NCBI GenBank assembly: GCA_963402885.1
Contig: OY727102.1
Span: 16,926,001 to 16,990,000 of the forward strand
From: Antedon bifida
Lineage: Eukaryota; Echinodermata; Crinoidea; Comatulida; Antedonidae
Direction: 5' to 3'
Length of the DNA stretch: 64,000 nt
Shown here: in pieces, positions 33,801 to 46,340 of the stretch
Layout: each line of letters opens with the position of its first letter
Position numbering within the stretch: position 1 is the first letter of the stretch
Translations under genes and position numbers: made by a program
The notes under the pieces: model-generated
Database searches by the model: none
Told to the model about the DNA's origin: nothing
What the model saw: only the letters and a program-made list of their open reading frames with translations

Positions 33801-35504
33801 TGGTCCACTGAAGCAGCTACTATTTCTATTTCGGAAGTAAATAAAGGCATAAATGGCGCTCCGTAGAAGTAGAGAATGCTCGATCTTCGAAATGACGCTC
33901 TGAGTATACCTCTAGTTGAGAGAGATTATTTAGAGGGTTAGGTTTAGTCTCGGTCACATTTGCCTCATTTGAATACACGGTCACACTAGACTGAACAACC
34001 CTGGGTAGACCGGCAGCCCAGAGACATTTGGTTAGATGAGCTAGGTACCAATATCTGACTATTTAAGTGTGTTGGGGGTCACTTGAAGTCAATGAAAATG
34101 GGAGTCTGCCGGGTACCCCCTGCTGCGTCTAGACCGGGGGGACTCCGAAAGGTGCTAAAAAATCGGCACCGGTTAGATGAGAGAGATACCACCTAATTTT
34201 ACCACCACGGGATGCCCATTGGCATCCTTATACCAGTATCACAAACGACAGACTTTTTGTCTGCTGCAATAGGCCCGCCAGACCCTCCGAGGGAGGGCCT
34301 AAAATGGGGCTAGCATAGATGAGTGAGGTACCACTCAAAATTAATGCCAAATGAACAAGTTGTGTTCATACAATACGAAATGGATAACAACAGACTAATT
34401 GCCTGCTGCACCGCAAGTGCCAGACTCCCTAAAGTTAGACTAGAGACCCCCCTTCCCCCAACTAGCCCAGCCTAGGTATTGTAGATACCACCAGCAACCA
34501 ATTTTATATGATTTAGCACAATGTAAGCAATACCAAATGACCTATTACAGACTATCTGTACACTGCCTTGGCCCTGGCAGACCCCTCTAAAGTTAGACTA
34601 GAGACCCCCCTTTCCCCAACTATCCCAGCTTAGATATTGTAGATACTACCAGCAACCAATGTTATATGATTTAGCACATTGTAAGCAATACCAAATGACC
34701 TATTACAGACTATCTGTACACTGCCTTGGCCCTGGCAGACTCCTCTAAAGTTCGACTAGAGACCCCATTTACCCCAAGTATAGCCTACCTTAGATATTGT
34801 AGATACCACCAGCAGCAAAAAAAACCCAAAACAACATGTTTAATTGAATAAACTTTAATCGAACTAACACAAAACAATTGAAAATATATCCCATCAATGA
34901 CGATAAAATGACCATTACCATTCTAAAGGGAAAAATAGTTTAAGAGTTTCACTTAAAACTTATATAAGCCAAATAATAAAAACTTTTCAACGTATGGTAT
35001 GGTTGGAATCTACCTAAAACATATTTTACTGACTAAACGCTGTAGTTTTACAGAAATAGGCCTACTGCACATACAATTTTAATTTAAAAAAACGATCTGT
35101 TGCCCAATGCTTTTTAGAAGAGTATAGTAATAATTTGTAACATAATGTGGTAATTACTATTAACATTTAAACATAATTCTGACCAAACCCAGTAGTATTA
35201 AATAAATAACCTAATCAAAGTTTTCTTTTTATTTAAATATTTCTTTGTTATATTATATTATATATAATGTAACTGTAAAACTGTAGGCCTAGTTGTAGCC
35301 AAATTAGAAGAGTATATTAATATATTTTCAACAAGTACTGTAGCCCAATGCTTATTATAAAAGATTATACTAATTTTTTGTACCTTTTTTAATAGATCAG
35401 TACTACATAACTAGTCCAATGCTTATTAAAAGAGTATATTAATCATTATTTTGAACAAAGTTTGTGTATTAAATAAATAGCTTTTACAATAAACTGGTTT
35501 CCAG

Positions 35505-35635
35505 AATCGGCATTACCCAAAAACCTTTTTGAAGATGTACCTGTGAGCGTTAGCGAAACCAACGAAGATGATATAAGTTCTGGGCCGGAATGGAGCGATG
35601 ACACTGACAGTGAACTTGAGATGTTCTGTTTTTAG
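35505..35635 (+). CDS. Coding-like terminal exon in the loop of the fold-back element
   Basis: After a good acceptor (ACTGGTTTCCAG) a frame of 43 codons starting in phase 2 runs to a TAG: SALPKNLFEDVPVSVSE, then TNEDDISSGPEW, then SDDTDSELEMFCF. The strongly acidic, serine-rich tail with a clean stop resembles the C-terminal end of a real protein more than random AT-rich DNA, and its base composition is higher in GC than its surroundings. No family is recognised. It could be the last exon of a transposon-borne protein or of a captured host gene. Confidence 0.4.
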
Positions 35636-37026
35636 AAATTAGAAATTTACATACATACATAATTCATAGTTCTCCCGTTATACCGTTTTTATGGTTTTTA
35701 TTTAATATAAATGTTTATGTCCATGTCAATACAATTATCCAACTCTCACTAATGCAGCAAGGGCTACAATATAATATTTACTTTAACATATACGTTTACA
35801 TAGTAATATCCAGTATTTCGAGAGAGAAAAAAAATATATTAAACACAATAATTATATTTTAAATACTTTTAATACTTTTAACCGAGTTTGGTCAGTAATA
35901 TGTACATCTAAACATATTTTATTGTTAATAGTAGATTCCATTATAAAAATATTAAATATACTATTTTAATCAGAATTGGGTTACAGTACTTTTATTGTAA
36001 AAGTTATTTATTTAATACACAAACTTTGTTCAAAATAATGATTAATATACTCTTCTAATAAGCATTGGGCTAGTTATGTAGTACTGATCTATTAAAAAGG
36101 TACACAAAATTAGTATAATCTTTTATAATAAGCATTGGGCTACAGTACTTGTTGAAAATATATTAATATACTCTTCTAATTAAGAATTTGGCTACAACTA
36201 CTGTTTTTTACTTACAAATTGTATAATGTTGCCCGAGAGTAGCTCTGCTAACTTCTCTGGCTGTTTTACTTTATCGTTTTGATTTAGCTTTTCGCTTTTT
36301 TTTTGTATCCATTGAGATCCAGCCACTGATACCCACAGTATTGTCACTTTTCAGTAATTTGCCTTTGGATTTATGTATATATAAAACAAAGAAATATTTA
36401 AATAAAAAGAAAACTTTCATTGTAAAGGTTATTTATTTAATACTACTGGGTTTGGTCAGAATTATGTCTAAATATTAATAGTACATAATAACCACATTAT
36501 GTTACAAATTATTATTATACTCTTCTAAGTTTAAATGTTAATTATATAGTACATAATAACCACATTATGTTACAAATTATTATTATACTCTTCTAAAAAG
36601 CATTGGGCAACAGATCGTTTTTTTACTTAAAATTGTACAGTACTACAGTAGGCCTATAAATAGTTCAGTATGTTGTACTGTCCCTAGAAAAAAGGTATTT
36701 AAAGTTATTTCTGTAAAACTACAGCGTTTAGTCAGTAAAATATGTTTTAGGTAGATTTCAACAATCTCATGCATTGGAAAGTATTTATTATTTGGCTTAT
36801 ATAAGTTTTAAGTGAAACTCTTAAACTATTTTCCCTTTAGAATGGTAATGGTAATTTTATCGTCATTGATGGGATATATTTTCAATTGTTTGGTGTTAGT
36901 TCGATTAAACATGTTGTTTTGTGGGTTTTTTTTGCTGCTGGTGGTATCTACACTATCTAAGGTAGGCTATACTTGGGGTAAATGGGGTCTCTAGTCGAAC
37001 TTTAGAGGGGTCTGCCAGGGCCAGGG

Positions 37027-39017
37027 CACATAACATTCATGATAAATGGCACATCTAATTGGCCGGAAAAAAAACTCTCATGCAGCATGCTACCATTGAA
37101 CAAAACGATCGTACTTTTTATCATTGTTGAATGTTTTGATATTAGCCTAATTGTTAAAACGACCTTCACAACCAAAATATTTCTTTGTAATAAAATTTAT
37201 TTTAAATGGAACGCTATAAAAATAATCCTCTGCTTCATCAGAGCATGAATACCTAATAACCAGACAAGAACGTATCTTTATTACGTTTTACTATCAATCC
37301 ATTTTCATATCACGCAATCCATTTTTCAACAATATAGTAGTATAACAATAACATTTTGATTGAATAGTGAGGGATTAGTTACAGTTTGACTTTGAATAAA
37401 CCATTGGTAATTTACTGAAAATCTAAAATGAACTTGTGTTATAATACAAACAATATTATTCAATCAAAGAAACGCTCTACTACACATGAGAAATAGATGT
37501 CGGTCGATAAACTTCTGACGACGACTAAAACAACGACAATCAGCTAAATGTTAGTGATTTTATTTCATCTCTGGCTTGTTAAATTTTTCATGACACATTA
37601 CCAGACTTCCCCCTCCTCTCGCAATGAACTACAGTACAGATCTTCCCTATCTAGGCTTGTGTATGTAGCATACTACGCTATTCACAAATTACCCACGCAT
37701 AGCAGTGTTACTAGAGCCATCACAGATTACCTCTAATGGATCAATCATTCACACATGAATTCAAAAATTCATCGACAAACGAAATATAGCCTATATTCAT
37801 TCCTTTTAAATATTAGGCATATTGCCAAGGCCAATAATCGATTTGTCCATAATTATTGCGTTTTGCCGGGGGTTTTTCATAATCTAAGGCCAATTTTTAG
37901 GCCAAATCATAATTGTGCGTATAGTTTTGTATTTCCGATGCGTGTAGTACCCTATTTATCTTCATTTCCGTACGTTCGTAAATATTAGGCCGAATTTCCG
38001 TAGTAATTTATAGACGTTCCGAAATTTGAACCGTGTTATACCGGTAGCAGAGCAAAGTTTGCTTCTTTCTGCAAATGTCCTATCATTATTTTCTTTGTTT
38101 TATTTGGAGTGTGGTTTAAAACAACACTTTTGTAAAGTTTATAGTGGATAAATAAAAATGAATTTTTGGAAATTGTGGTTTTAACATCTGAATTCCAAAT
38201 TATACAATTTAACCTTTTGCTCAATATATTTATAGCAACAGCTTCATATTTTTTGTATAACTTTTTAAAATTATTAATTGATAATTAATTTACATTAATT
38301 GAGTACAGTTATTAGAATGTACCGTACCAAAAGTACCTTCATCGGGGACTTCCATGTGACGTTCGCATTGATCGAAAACAAATTTATCATGAATTTTACG
38401 TGCGAGAGTACCATTTGCGGCCATCTAGGGGTGTCATTTAACAATTTGCTTGCTCAAATACTCAGTGTCTACAGCCCTGGAGTCTTTGAGCAACCCTCTT
38501 AAAATAGTCCTGCGACTGCCCCTGATAGCTCTATCTATATTTATTTACAGCAATTTGTTGAGGAAACTAAATATATCAATGTAAATAGGTGGTATTGATA
38601 CAGTTGAGTAGGCCTACGTATCGGCTGGTGGTCTAGAAAAAAATAATCGAATGCTATAGGCCTAATGTAAACTACAGTACATGATACCATAGATATTATA
38701 GTGTAATATATTAAATTCACTATAATCCTCTATGATGATGATACACTATACTTCATAGTCACACATAAATATTGTAGGTAACAATAGGTACGCGTTTGTC
38801 TAGACGGTATGAGTTATTCACAACGAGTTTACGAATTTTTCAATTTACAAATAACCTTTTGTATTGTGGGGCACGTATTTGGAGGATTTTCAGAGATGAG
38901 GGTGGTGAGGTGTCGGGGATGGGGGTTCGCAGTCGGTTAAGGGCGGGGAGGGGGAGGGTTCGCTGTAAAGGGGGGTTCGCCCGAACCATAAAAACCCCCC
39001 CTGGCTACGGGCCTGAA
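37027..39017. mobile_element. Insertion splitting the right arm of the fold-back element
   Basis: In the left arm the sequence GCCTTGGCCCTGGCAG is continuous. Its inverse in the right arm is broken at GCCAGGGCCA (37026) and resumes at GGCAGTGTACAGATAG (39018). The inserted DNA contains no recognisable gene. Its right end (38870-39010) is G-rich and finishes CCCCCCTGGCTACGGGCCTG, a terminus reminiscent of hAT-type ends (CAGGCCCGTAGCCAG in reverse); the left end does not clearly match it. Confidence 0.55.
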
Positions 39018-40054
39018 GGCAGTGTACAGATAGTCTGTAATAGGTCATTTGGTATTGCTTACAATGTGCTAAATCATATAACATTGGTTGCTGGTGGTAT
39101 CTACAATATCTAAGCTGGGCTAGTTGGGGGAAGGGGGGGTCTCTAGTCTAACTTTAGGGTGTCTGGTACTTGCGGTGCAGCAGACAATTAGTCTGTTGTT
39201 ATCCATTTAGTATTGTATGAACACAACTTGTTCATTTGGCATTAATTTTGAGTAGTACCTCACTCATCTATGCTAGCCCAATGTTGGGCCCTCCCTCGGG
39301 GGGTCTGGCGGGTCTATTGCAGCAGACAAAAAGTCTGTCGTTTGTGATACTGGTATAAGGATGCCAATGAGCATCCCATGGTGGTAAAATTAGGTGGTAT
39401 CTCTCTCATCTAACCGGTGCCAATTTTTTAGCACCTTTCGGAGTCCCCCCGGTCTAGACGCAGCAGGGGGTACCCGGCAGACTCCCATTTTCATTGACTT
39501 CAAGTGACCCCCAACACACTTAAATAGTCAGATATTGGTACCTAGCTCATCTAACCAAATGTCTCTGGGCTGCCTGTCTAGGGTTCGAGGTCTATCAATG
39601 ACAATAGCGTGTTTTTTTTAATAGTTGGAAGTAGATCAGCTATCTTGCAATTCTTTATAATAGAAAATAATTAGGGTATTGAATTATTCATGATTTCTGC
39701 CCACGTTCGTCCTGAAAAAAAAACCGCTGGCAGTGACTCTGGCCGAAGTTGGCCTAATCCATTGGTTATATTTAATACAACAGTTTGCAACTAGAAGTAC
39801 GACGAGTGTTTACATTTAAAGTTTGCACCATGAATAGTAAATTGTCTGCCATGTACTCAAAATGCCGCCGGTTGCAAGCAATCGGTATCAATAAGTACAT
39901 TTCCAAATTCGATTTCTCAAAAGATGAAAGAGTTTTAGATGTTGGTTGCGGTTCAGGAAACTTTACTTCGGATATAGCTCGTAACGTGTCGTCAGTAGTT
40001 GGTATGTATACTATTAGACGGGTCTAGGCCCGTTGCCTTCTTAGTTGGGGAGCT

Positions 40055-42850
40055 CCTTTTCTGACCACTGGTCAAGAAATTGGCCATATGAATATCTCAT
40101 CAACCACTGGTCAGAAAGTGATAATTGTGGTCTCAAATTACTCGCAAAGTATATGTTTATATTTGTTCTAATGTATTAAAAATCATAAAAACTGTCAAAA
40201 ATCCCCTAATTTTGACCATTGACACAAACATTTTTGGGATGGAGCACACTTTTCATATCTTAGAAATTTTTGGGCGGATATGGTCGTAGTTGGTGTAAAA
40301 ATACTCAGAAGATACATTTTTCTATTCAATTTAATGGAAACGTGAAACTTTATTTTTTGCCATTGGTCAACAACATAGCCATATCAATATCTCAGCAACC
40401 ACTAGTCAGAAAGTTATAATTTTAGTCTCAAATTACTCGTAAAATATATATTTATATTTGCTCTAATACATCAGAAATACACAAAATGTTAAAAAAACAC
40501 CTTATTTTGACTGGTACAAACATTTTTATAAATGTTGTCTTTGCTTAATATCAAAATACACACATATAAGTGCGAAAAGACATATCATGACCACTGTGAT
40601 GAAGAAAATGACCATAGAAATGTTTAGCAACCAGGTCACAAAGTGATAGTTTTGGTCTCAAAATACTAGGACTGAATACGTTTAAAAACGAAATAACAAG
40701 TTATGAAAAAGTGGAGCCTTTCTTTTCAGGTATCACATGATAAATTGAAATGCGTTGCCCACAATATACCATATGGTAGGCTACTCCAGGCCCGTAAAAT
40801 AGTTTTTATAGAGGGGTTCGAATTTGGAAGCCTTTGATAGACCAACCAATTACGATTAATTTGTATGTGTATTAAATTTCAAATTCACTGGCTCTGTCGG
40901 AGAGGTGGCGATTATGGGGAAATTCTCAACCTCAGCCCCCCATCGTGTTGGGATTGAGTAAAAATATTTTGAAACTATGGACCTATAGTTCACCAGAAAT
41001 TAAGTTATGTAAAAATCGTATCAAAGTTCCAGCTTGGAGTCAATTGTATAAAACCTTAAAAAGATATTTGAATCTGAAATAGTGCACCACCTCAGTCCCA
41101 TCATGGTTGGGGCTGAGGTACGAAAATGGAAACATGGGCCTTTTAGTTAGTACAATCGTATCATACTTCTCAATTCTTTAACACGAATGTTGTTGTTTGT
41201 ACTGTATACTTTTAATTTATGGATAGGAAAGTCACGCCGTCTCCATACACATAGACTTTTTAACAGCTTTAATCAACATTTCCCATGCCTCTGTCTATTG
41301 TCTTTAAGCATAATTGGAACTGTTTATTGTACATCCTGAGCAATGGAATTCATCTTAATTTACATCAACCGCAACCCTCCTCCGAAGCATACACAGAACA
41401 TTATCTATCCTTCCCAAACCGTTATGAACATACAAAACTAAATGGACATCGCGAAACCTACAAGTCTCTCAACAGCAGTAACTCTGTTCACTGTTATTTC
41501 TGCCAAGAGTCGGGCCACACTATTAAGGTATGCCATCACAAACAGCCAGTCGAGTGTTGGCACTGTAATCAAGTTGGTCATAAGGCTAAATTCAATTTTC
41601 CCAAGATCTTATTTACAATTGCTCCAAACAAGAAGTTGAGGAAAAAAAGAAGAACAAAACACCATTGTTAGAAACAAAGGAACTCATTGACCCAGAACTG
41701 TACAACCAGGGAGTTATTTTACTACCTGGAGCAACAATAGCTTAGACCTAAATGCTTTCAACACTTCAAATATCTTAACAGAAAATTGCAATGTATTTGA
41801 CAACTCACCTTGATAATTATATTACCAATAATGATGTCGCTATAAAAGACATTTTTAGAAATGATCGCAATAGGAAAGGGGGTGGGGTTGCTGTATACAT
41901 AATATAAATGGTGGTTTTACTTACAAGGTAAAAAATGACCTTTGTATCAATGAATTAGAAATCATTATATTAGGCAACTTAATTGTAAACCTTTCTTTTT
42001 AATTTGTTGGTATCGTCCACCTAGTTCAAACTTAAGTATTTTAGAAAAATTTGATCTTTTGCTAGAAAGATAGAATCTACAAATGATATCATGGTTGCCG
42101 GTGATGATGATGATGTAAAAATATGTAACAGTATACTGTATAGCATTTGTCATTCATTTACCGGAGTTCTTTAAAATTGTTAAACAGTGATTAGTTTAGA
42201 TTGTAATTATAATACTAAATATTCTTGGTGATGAGAGATTTAACTGTGATGTTATTCATTAAAATAGAATTATGTATCTACTGAGGACTTTCGATACAAA
42301 GTATTCATAGTATATACCATACTCACACAACAGTCGCTGATATTTTGATATTAAGCAAGACAATGCGCTAGTTATTAAAAATGTATGTGTGCATTTTGTA
42401 TATTTCTGTTGTATTAGAGCAAATATAATTATATATATTGCGAGTAATTTGAGACTAAAATTATAACTTTCTGACTAGTGGTTGCTGAGATATTGATATG
42501 GCTATTTTCTTGACCAATGGTCAAAAATAAAGTTTCACAGTCATTTTTGGCAAGAGTTATCCATTAAAGTGAATAAAAATAGGTGACACCCAACCACGAC
42601 CATATCCGCCCAACAATTTCTGAGATATGAAAAGTGTGCTATACTAAAGCAAAAAATGTTTGTGCCGGCTATATGTCAAAGGTAAAAATTAAAGGTTTAT
42701 TGAGAGTTTTATGATTTTTATTACATTAGAACAAATATAAACATATACTTTGCGAGTACTTTGAGACCACAATTTTCAATTTCTGACCAGTGGTTGCTGA
42801 GATATTCATATGGCAAATTTCTTGACCAGTGGTCAGAAAATGGGTTTTCG
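40055..42850. repeat. Inverted repeat (about 0.5-kb arms) in intron 1 of methyltransferase copy 2
   Basis: The left arm at about 40055-40560 and the inverted right arm at about 42350-42850 share TGACCACTGGTCAAGAAATT, CATATGAATATCTCA, AGTATATGTTTATATTTGTT and GGGCGGATATGGTCGT. Each arm itself contains two related subunits with AACCACT(G/A)GTCAGAAAGT and GTCTCAAATTACTCG. The 1.8-kb spacer contains the LINE fragment at 41285-42160. It probably arose as a fold-back element, or as two opposed insertions. Confidence 0.78.
41285..42160 (+). mobile_element. Degenerate LINE fragment: zinc-knuckle ORF1 and endonuclease pieces
   Basis: A 128-codon frame (41285-41671) encodes CYFCQESGHTIKVC, a CCHC zinc knuckle, and a second knuckle CWHCNQVGHKAKF whose last cysteine is Asn. 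This is typical of the nucleic-acid-binding ORF1 proteins of LINEs. About 41870-42160 reads, with frame breaks, as an AP-like endonuclease (GGGVAVYI, YKVKNDLCINELEI, MVAGDDDD). The fragment is rearranged and inactive. Confidence 0.7.
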
Positions 42851-43009
42851 TCCACTTTTGGCAAAAGTCCCATTTCCCGTTAGAGTGAATAGAAACATGG
42901 GTCTTCTGAGTAGTTTGGCACAAACAATATTGCCGAATTACGCAAAGTCTTAACTTTGACCATATTGACCTTTTGGCCCCTGTACTGACCAAGCATCCCA
43001 ATTTTTTTT

Positions 43010-43072
43010 CGGCCAACAGCAAAAAATTGATTTGTATTGATATAAGGAAGCAAAAAAAAACATTGTTGGCAT
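43010..43072. repeat. Dispersed repeat fragment, copy 1
   Basis: It shares AAAATTGATTTGTATTGATA and TAAGGAAGCAAAAAAA with 45255-45300. Family unknown. Confidence 0.7.
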
Positions 43073-45254
43073 AGTTTGCTAGAGGTTGCAGGTAACCCCT
43101 TTCTGGCTCCCCAAACTTTTGCCACTCGAACCTTGCCACCTGAATTTGTGCCAACCATCAACCTTTATTAGTTTAATTATTTCATTTAATATTAAGGTAT
43201 CGATGTCTCCGACGATATGATTGCTTATGCAAAACAACATCACCAATTAAAGAATGTAGAGTATGCTGTCTGTGACGCTCAGGATTTTGGAACGAATCTC
43301 TCAAAATGGAAACAAAATTAATTTAATAAAGTCACATCAATGTACGTCTTGCACTGGGTGAAAGATAAGAAAAAGACTATCCAAAATATACAACAATGTA
43401 TGAAACGAGGCGGAGAATTATTTATTTTGGTTTGTGGTCCAATCTTCCAACTTGGTGGAACTCGAGAAAATGAGCTTCCGTCTTATCTTAAGAACCACCC
43501 AAAGTGGAATCGTTTTCTTAAGGTGAGTTTACATTTTATCATATTTCTTATAGTGTTATTATAGTAGTCACATTGTATTATTAAAACATTCAACGCGAAA
43601 TATATCACAGATATATGTCTGAATAATATATTATAATAATCGATAGGTAACGTCAGCTACTACAGTTATAAATGTTGCTTGAGCACAGCAGATAATTGAC
43701 GTGGATCTTGCGATGGTAAGGTGCGTTAGTTCAGGAAAGAGTGAAGAACCCTAGTGTTAGTCATTCCCTTCCCTTCATTAAAGCACTGTTTACGCATAAC
43801 ACACTCAAACGTTCAATCAGTACAATTTCTGTTTGTTCAGGATTATGAAGGCGGTTTGAAAAATGTCTTGGAATTGGATGGTTGGTGTAGTCTTTTGGAA
43901 ACTGAAGGATTCTCATTGGTCAGCAAAGAAGTCGTAGACCCAACCATATTTATCATAGAAAATGATTATGAACTTGATGGTAAGTAAGAGATTATCTCGC
44001 AAAATGTCCATTTCTATAGCGCCATTCCAACATAATTGCCCATGGCGCTGTGGATTTATATATGTTACATATTTCCATCTTATAGTCTAGGAAAAAATCT
44101 GGAAAAAATGAGTTAGGGCTGAGTGGAATGTTAGTGGCAGTAAACATAGCCAGATATCCTAATTAATCCCTTCTGATCACTCTAAGCCCTGTTGACACTT
44201 GCTATTTAAATGTTGACTGCCTCTAACATTCCACTCCTCCTAACTTGATTTCTAGGCAGATTTTTTTCCTAGACTATCATGCTGTTGATTTAGACATTTA
44301 AACATTTCTTTTTAAGGCTATGTTCGCACTCTATCTGGACAATTAACTCGAATACCGGATAATCTTCAAGATGAAATTGTTAAAGATGCGATGGATTGGT
44401 GTAAACGGGAAATGCCAGTAAATAGTGATGGCATTATGTATTGTGATTGTGAATATTATTTCCTTCATGCTAAGAAAAAGTGATTGAATTAAATAGTACT
44501 AGAGGGTGAGCTCGCTTCACTCGCTCCCCTTCTAGGAAGTTTAGACGATGGTTCTCGGAATGATAATGACTCGGGTAAAAAGGACGTTCTCCTTGTACGT
44601 TTTCTGTCGGTTACCATTATTGAAAATGCTTGAAATTCGTAAAACTAAACCTACTCTGTTTCTTAGATGATTAATAACATTTTAAAGTAGGCCTATAGTG
44701 TGTATTGTTTGGTAGGGCCCTTATAGGGTTGAGGTGGGGAGGCCTTTTGAGGGAGGTGCTTATTCAAGGGATATGTTTAATTTTTTACTTTTAATAATAT
44801 GGTAACATTTATAATCAAATAACATCCTCTAATAGATATATGAAAAGTGGTAAAAATGCTTGGTAAATTGTAGATAACAGTGCGATGAATTCTATTACAA
44901 ATAGTATAATTGTGTTACTATAAATATAATACAATATTGTGTGTATAAATGTGGATGGGCGTTTATTAGATTATTATTCAAAGTGATGTTTTACTGGGGA
45001 GGCGTTTATTCAAATAAATGTCATCCTAATAATTAATACATTATTTAATTTAAACATCTTTTGAAACTAACTTCCGCGACAGAGTGGGCCGTTTCGGCCC
45101 AAGAAGGAAGACGTTTAGACGGCTTGCAACATGGGCAGACATCCCGGTCCTAACGGGACACAGCCTACAGTTATTCCTGCCAGCTTACTCGATTTTATCA
45201 GATCAGATCTCCCTATGTAATTTCATAATACTATTCCCCACAATATATTCCGAA

Positions 45255-45303
45255 CAACAAAAATTGATTTGTATTGATATAAGGAAGCAAAAAAACATTG
45301 CAG
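45255..45303. repeat. Dispersed repeat fragment, copy 2
   Basis: Matches 43010-43072 nearly base for base. It lies in the region downstream of methyltransferase copy 2. Confidence 0.7.
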
Positions 45304-46340
45304 GCCTATGATTCATAGTAGCATTTTTTTTTCAACATGGTAATAATTTTATGTGAGGATTAGACACGTGACAGGAATTAATTTATGTAGCCACCAGAAA
45401 GAGGGTACAGTATGACAATATGGACCACTTTTAAATTTGGAAGCATTGATCATGCTTGCATGGATAAGAATATTTTTGTATTAATAAAAAAATATAGGAC
45501 ACTTATAGAGAATAATGATAATGGTATAATGTCTAAACCTAAAAAAAACCTCATCTAAAAAAATCAGTTTCTTTAATTATTTATTTCATTTCTCATATAG
45601 TTTTCCCTCGTGAAAATAAAACTAAGATACATATAATACTATAATATCTTTTATCAATTACGGCGGCAATTACAACTGGCCTCCTTCATGCCATTGGTTC
45701 AAATTAGCCTATAATTTCATTTTACAAGACATTGATCTGCCTATGACGTCACAACATAGATTGCACAGAGTATATGCAACATTACGTATCTGGGTAAAAA
45801 GTAGTAAATATTCCCATCAAACAGAACAAAAAAAACTCGTTCTCAGCGTCGTAATTTTGATGGTGAAAATGAGATATTGACAATTTCAATTCTATTTTCA
45901 AGAAATTTCACATTAAAAGCTTGGCTTCCACTCGGACACGCCAACGACGTAAGCACAACGCAAGTGAGTTGACCAATAACAAGCGACAATTCGATTGGTC
46001 GAATTACTTGCGACGCGCTTAATACGTACTAGCATGGACCAATGAATAGGTCCATGGTACTAGTTAGAGCCATATATTGAAATATATGTGGCTCTGGTAC
46101 TAGTGGAAACCAAATTTTATTCCTAACGATATAATGCCTCATAGCCTATCTCTATGATTTGCATTAGGTATAAAAACTCAACCAATAAATTCATGACAAT
46201 TAAATCAAATAATAGAAAAAGAAAAAAGTAGTTTTCAAAGGAATTATAAATATAGAATATACATCAACTAATTTAAATAAACGATCATGTGACTAATTTG
46301 AATAAACGATCATGTGACTAATTTAAATACTGATCATTTA

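Larger units (their letters stand above)
33994..39590. mobile_element. Giant fold-back (long inverted repeat) element
   Basis: The left arm runs about 33994-35500. The right arm is its inverse in two parts: 35990-37026 and 39018-39590. The outer ends share GGCAGCCCAGAGACATTTGG and TTAGATGAGCTAGGTACCAA; deeper parts share TTGCCCAATGCTTTTTAGAA and CTAAAACATATTTTACTGAC. Two 155-bp tandem units lie in the left arm (from about 34432 and 34588). The central loop (about 35500-35990) is unpaired and holds a coding-like fragment. The right arm is interrupted by about 2 kb at 37027-39017. The element sits between the two methyltransferase copies. No transposase or target-site duplication is recognised. 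Confidence 0.8.
39830..44483 (+). pseudogene. SAM-dependent methyltransferase, copy 2, complete except for one nonsense codon
   Basis: Four exons: 39830-40001, 43197-43522, 43841-43979 and 44317-44483, 268 codons with stop and all junctions in phase. Motif I is VLDVGCGSGNF (residues 35-45), followed by the acidic loop IDVSDDMIAYA, VCDAQDFGTN, and KVTSMYVLHWVKDKKKT with MKRGGEL, a normal class I Rossmann methyltransferase of the size of juvenile hormone acid methyltransferase-like proteins. Codon 99, at 43319-43321, is TAA where copy 1 has CAA. Everything downstream remains open, so the lesion is young, or an allele or base-call error. Intron 1 is 3.2 kb and carries an inverted repeat with LINE remains. 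The substrate is unknown. Confidence 0.85.

Noticed and set aside
38796..39113. Open frames with Arg/Gly-rich translation
   Set aside because: They lie in the G-rich end of the insertion and the fold-back arm; composition explains them.
41285..41671. Host zinc-knuckle (CNBP-like) gene
   Set aside because: One knuckle lacks its last cysteine, and endonuclease-like LINE sequence follows directly, so it is a LINE remnant.
45084..45311. 75-codon plus-strand frame starting MGRFGPRRKTF
   Set aside because: No family resemblance, no splice context, and its end lies in a dispersed repeat fragment.
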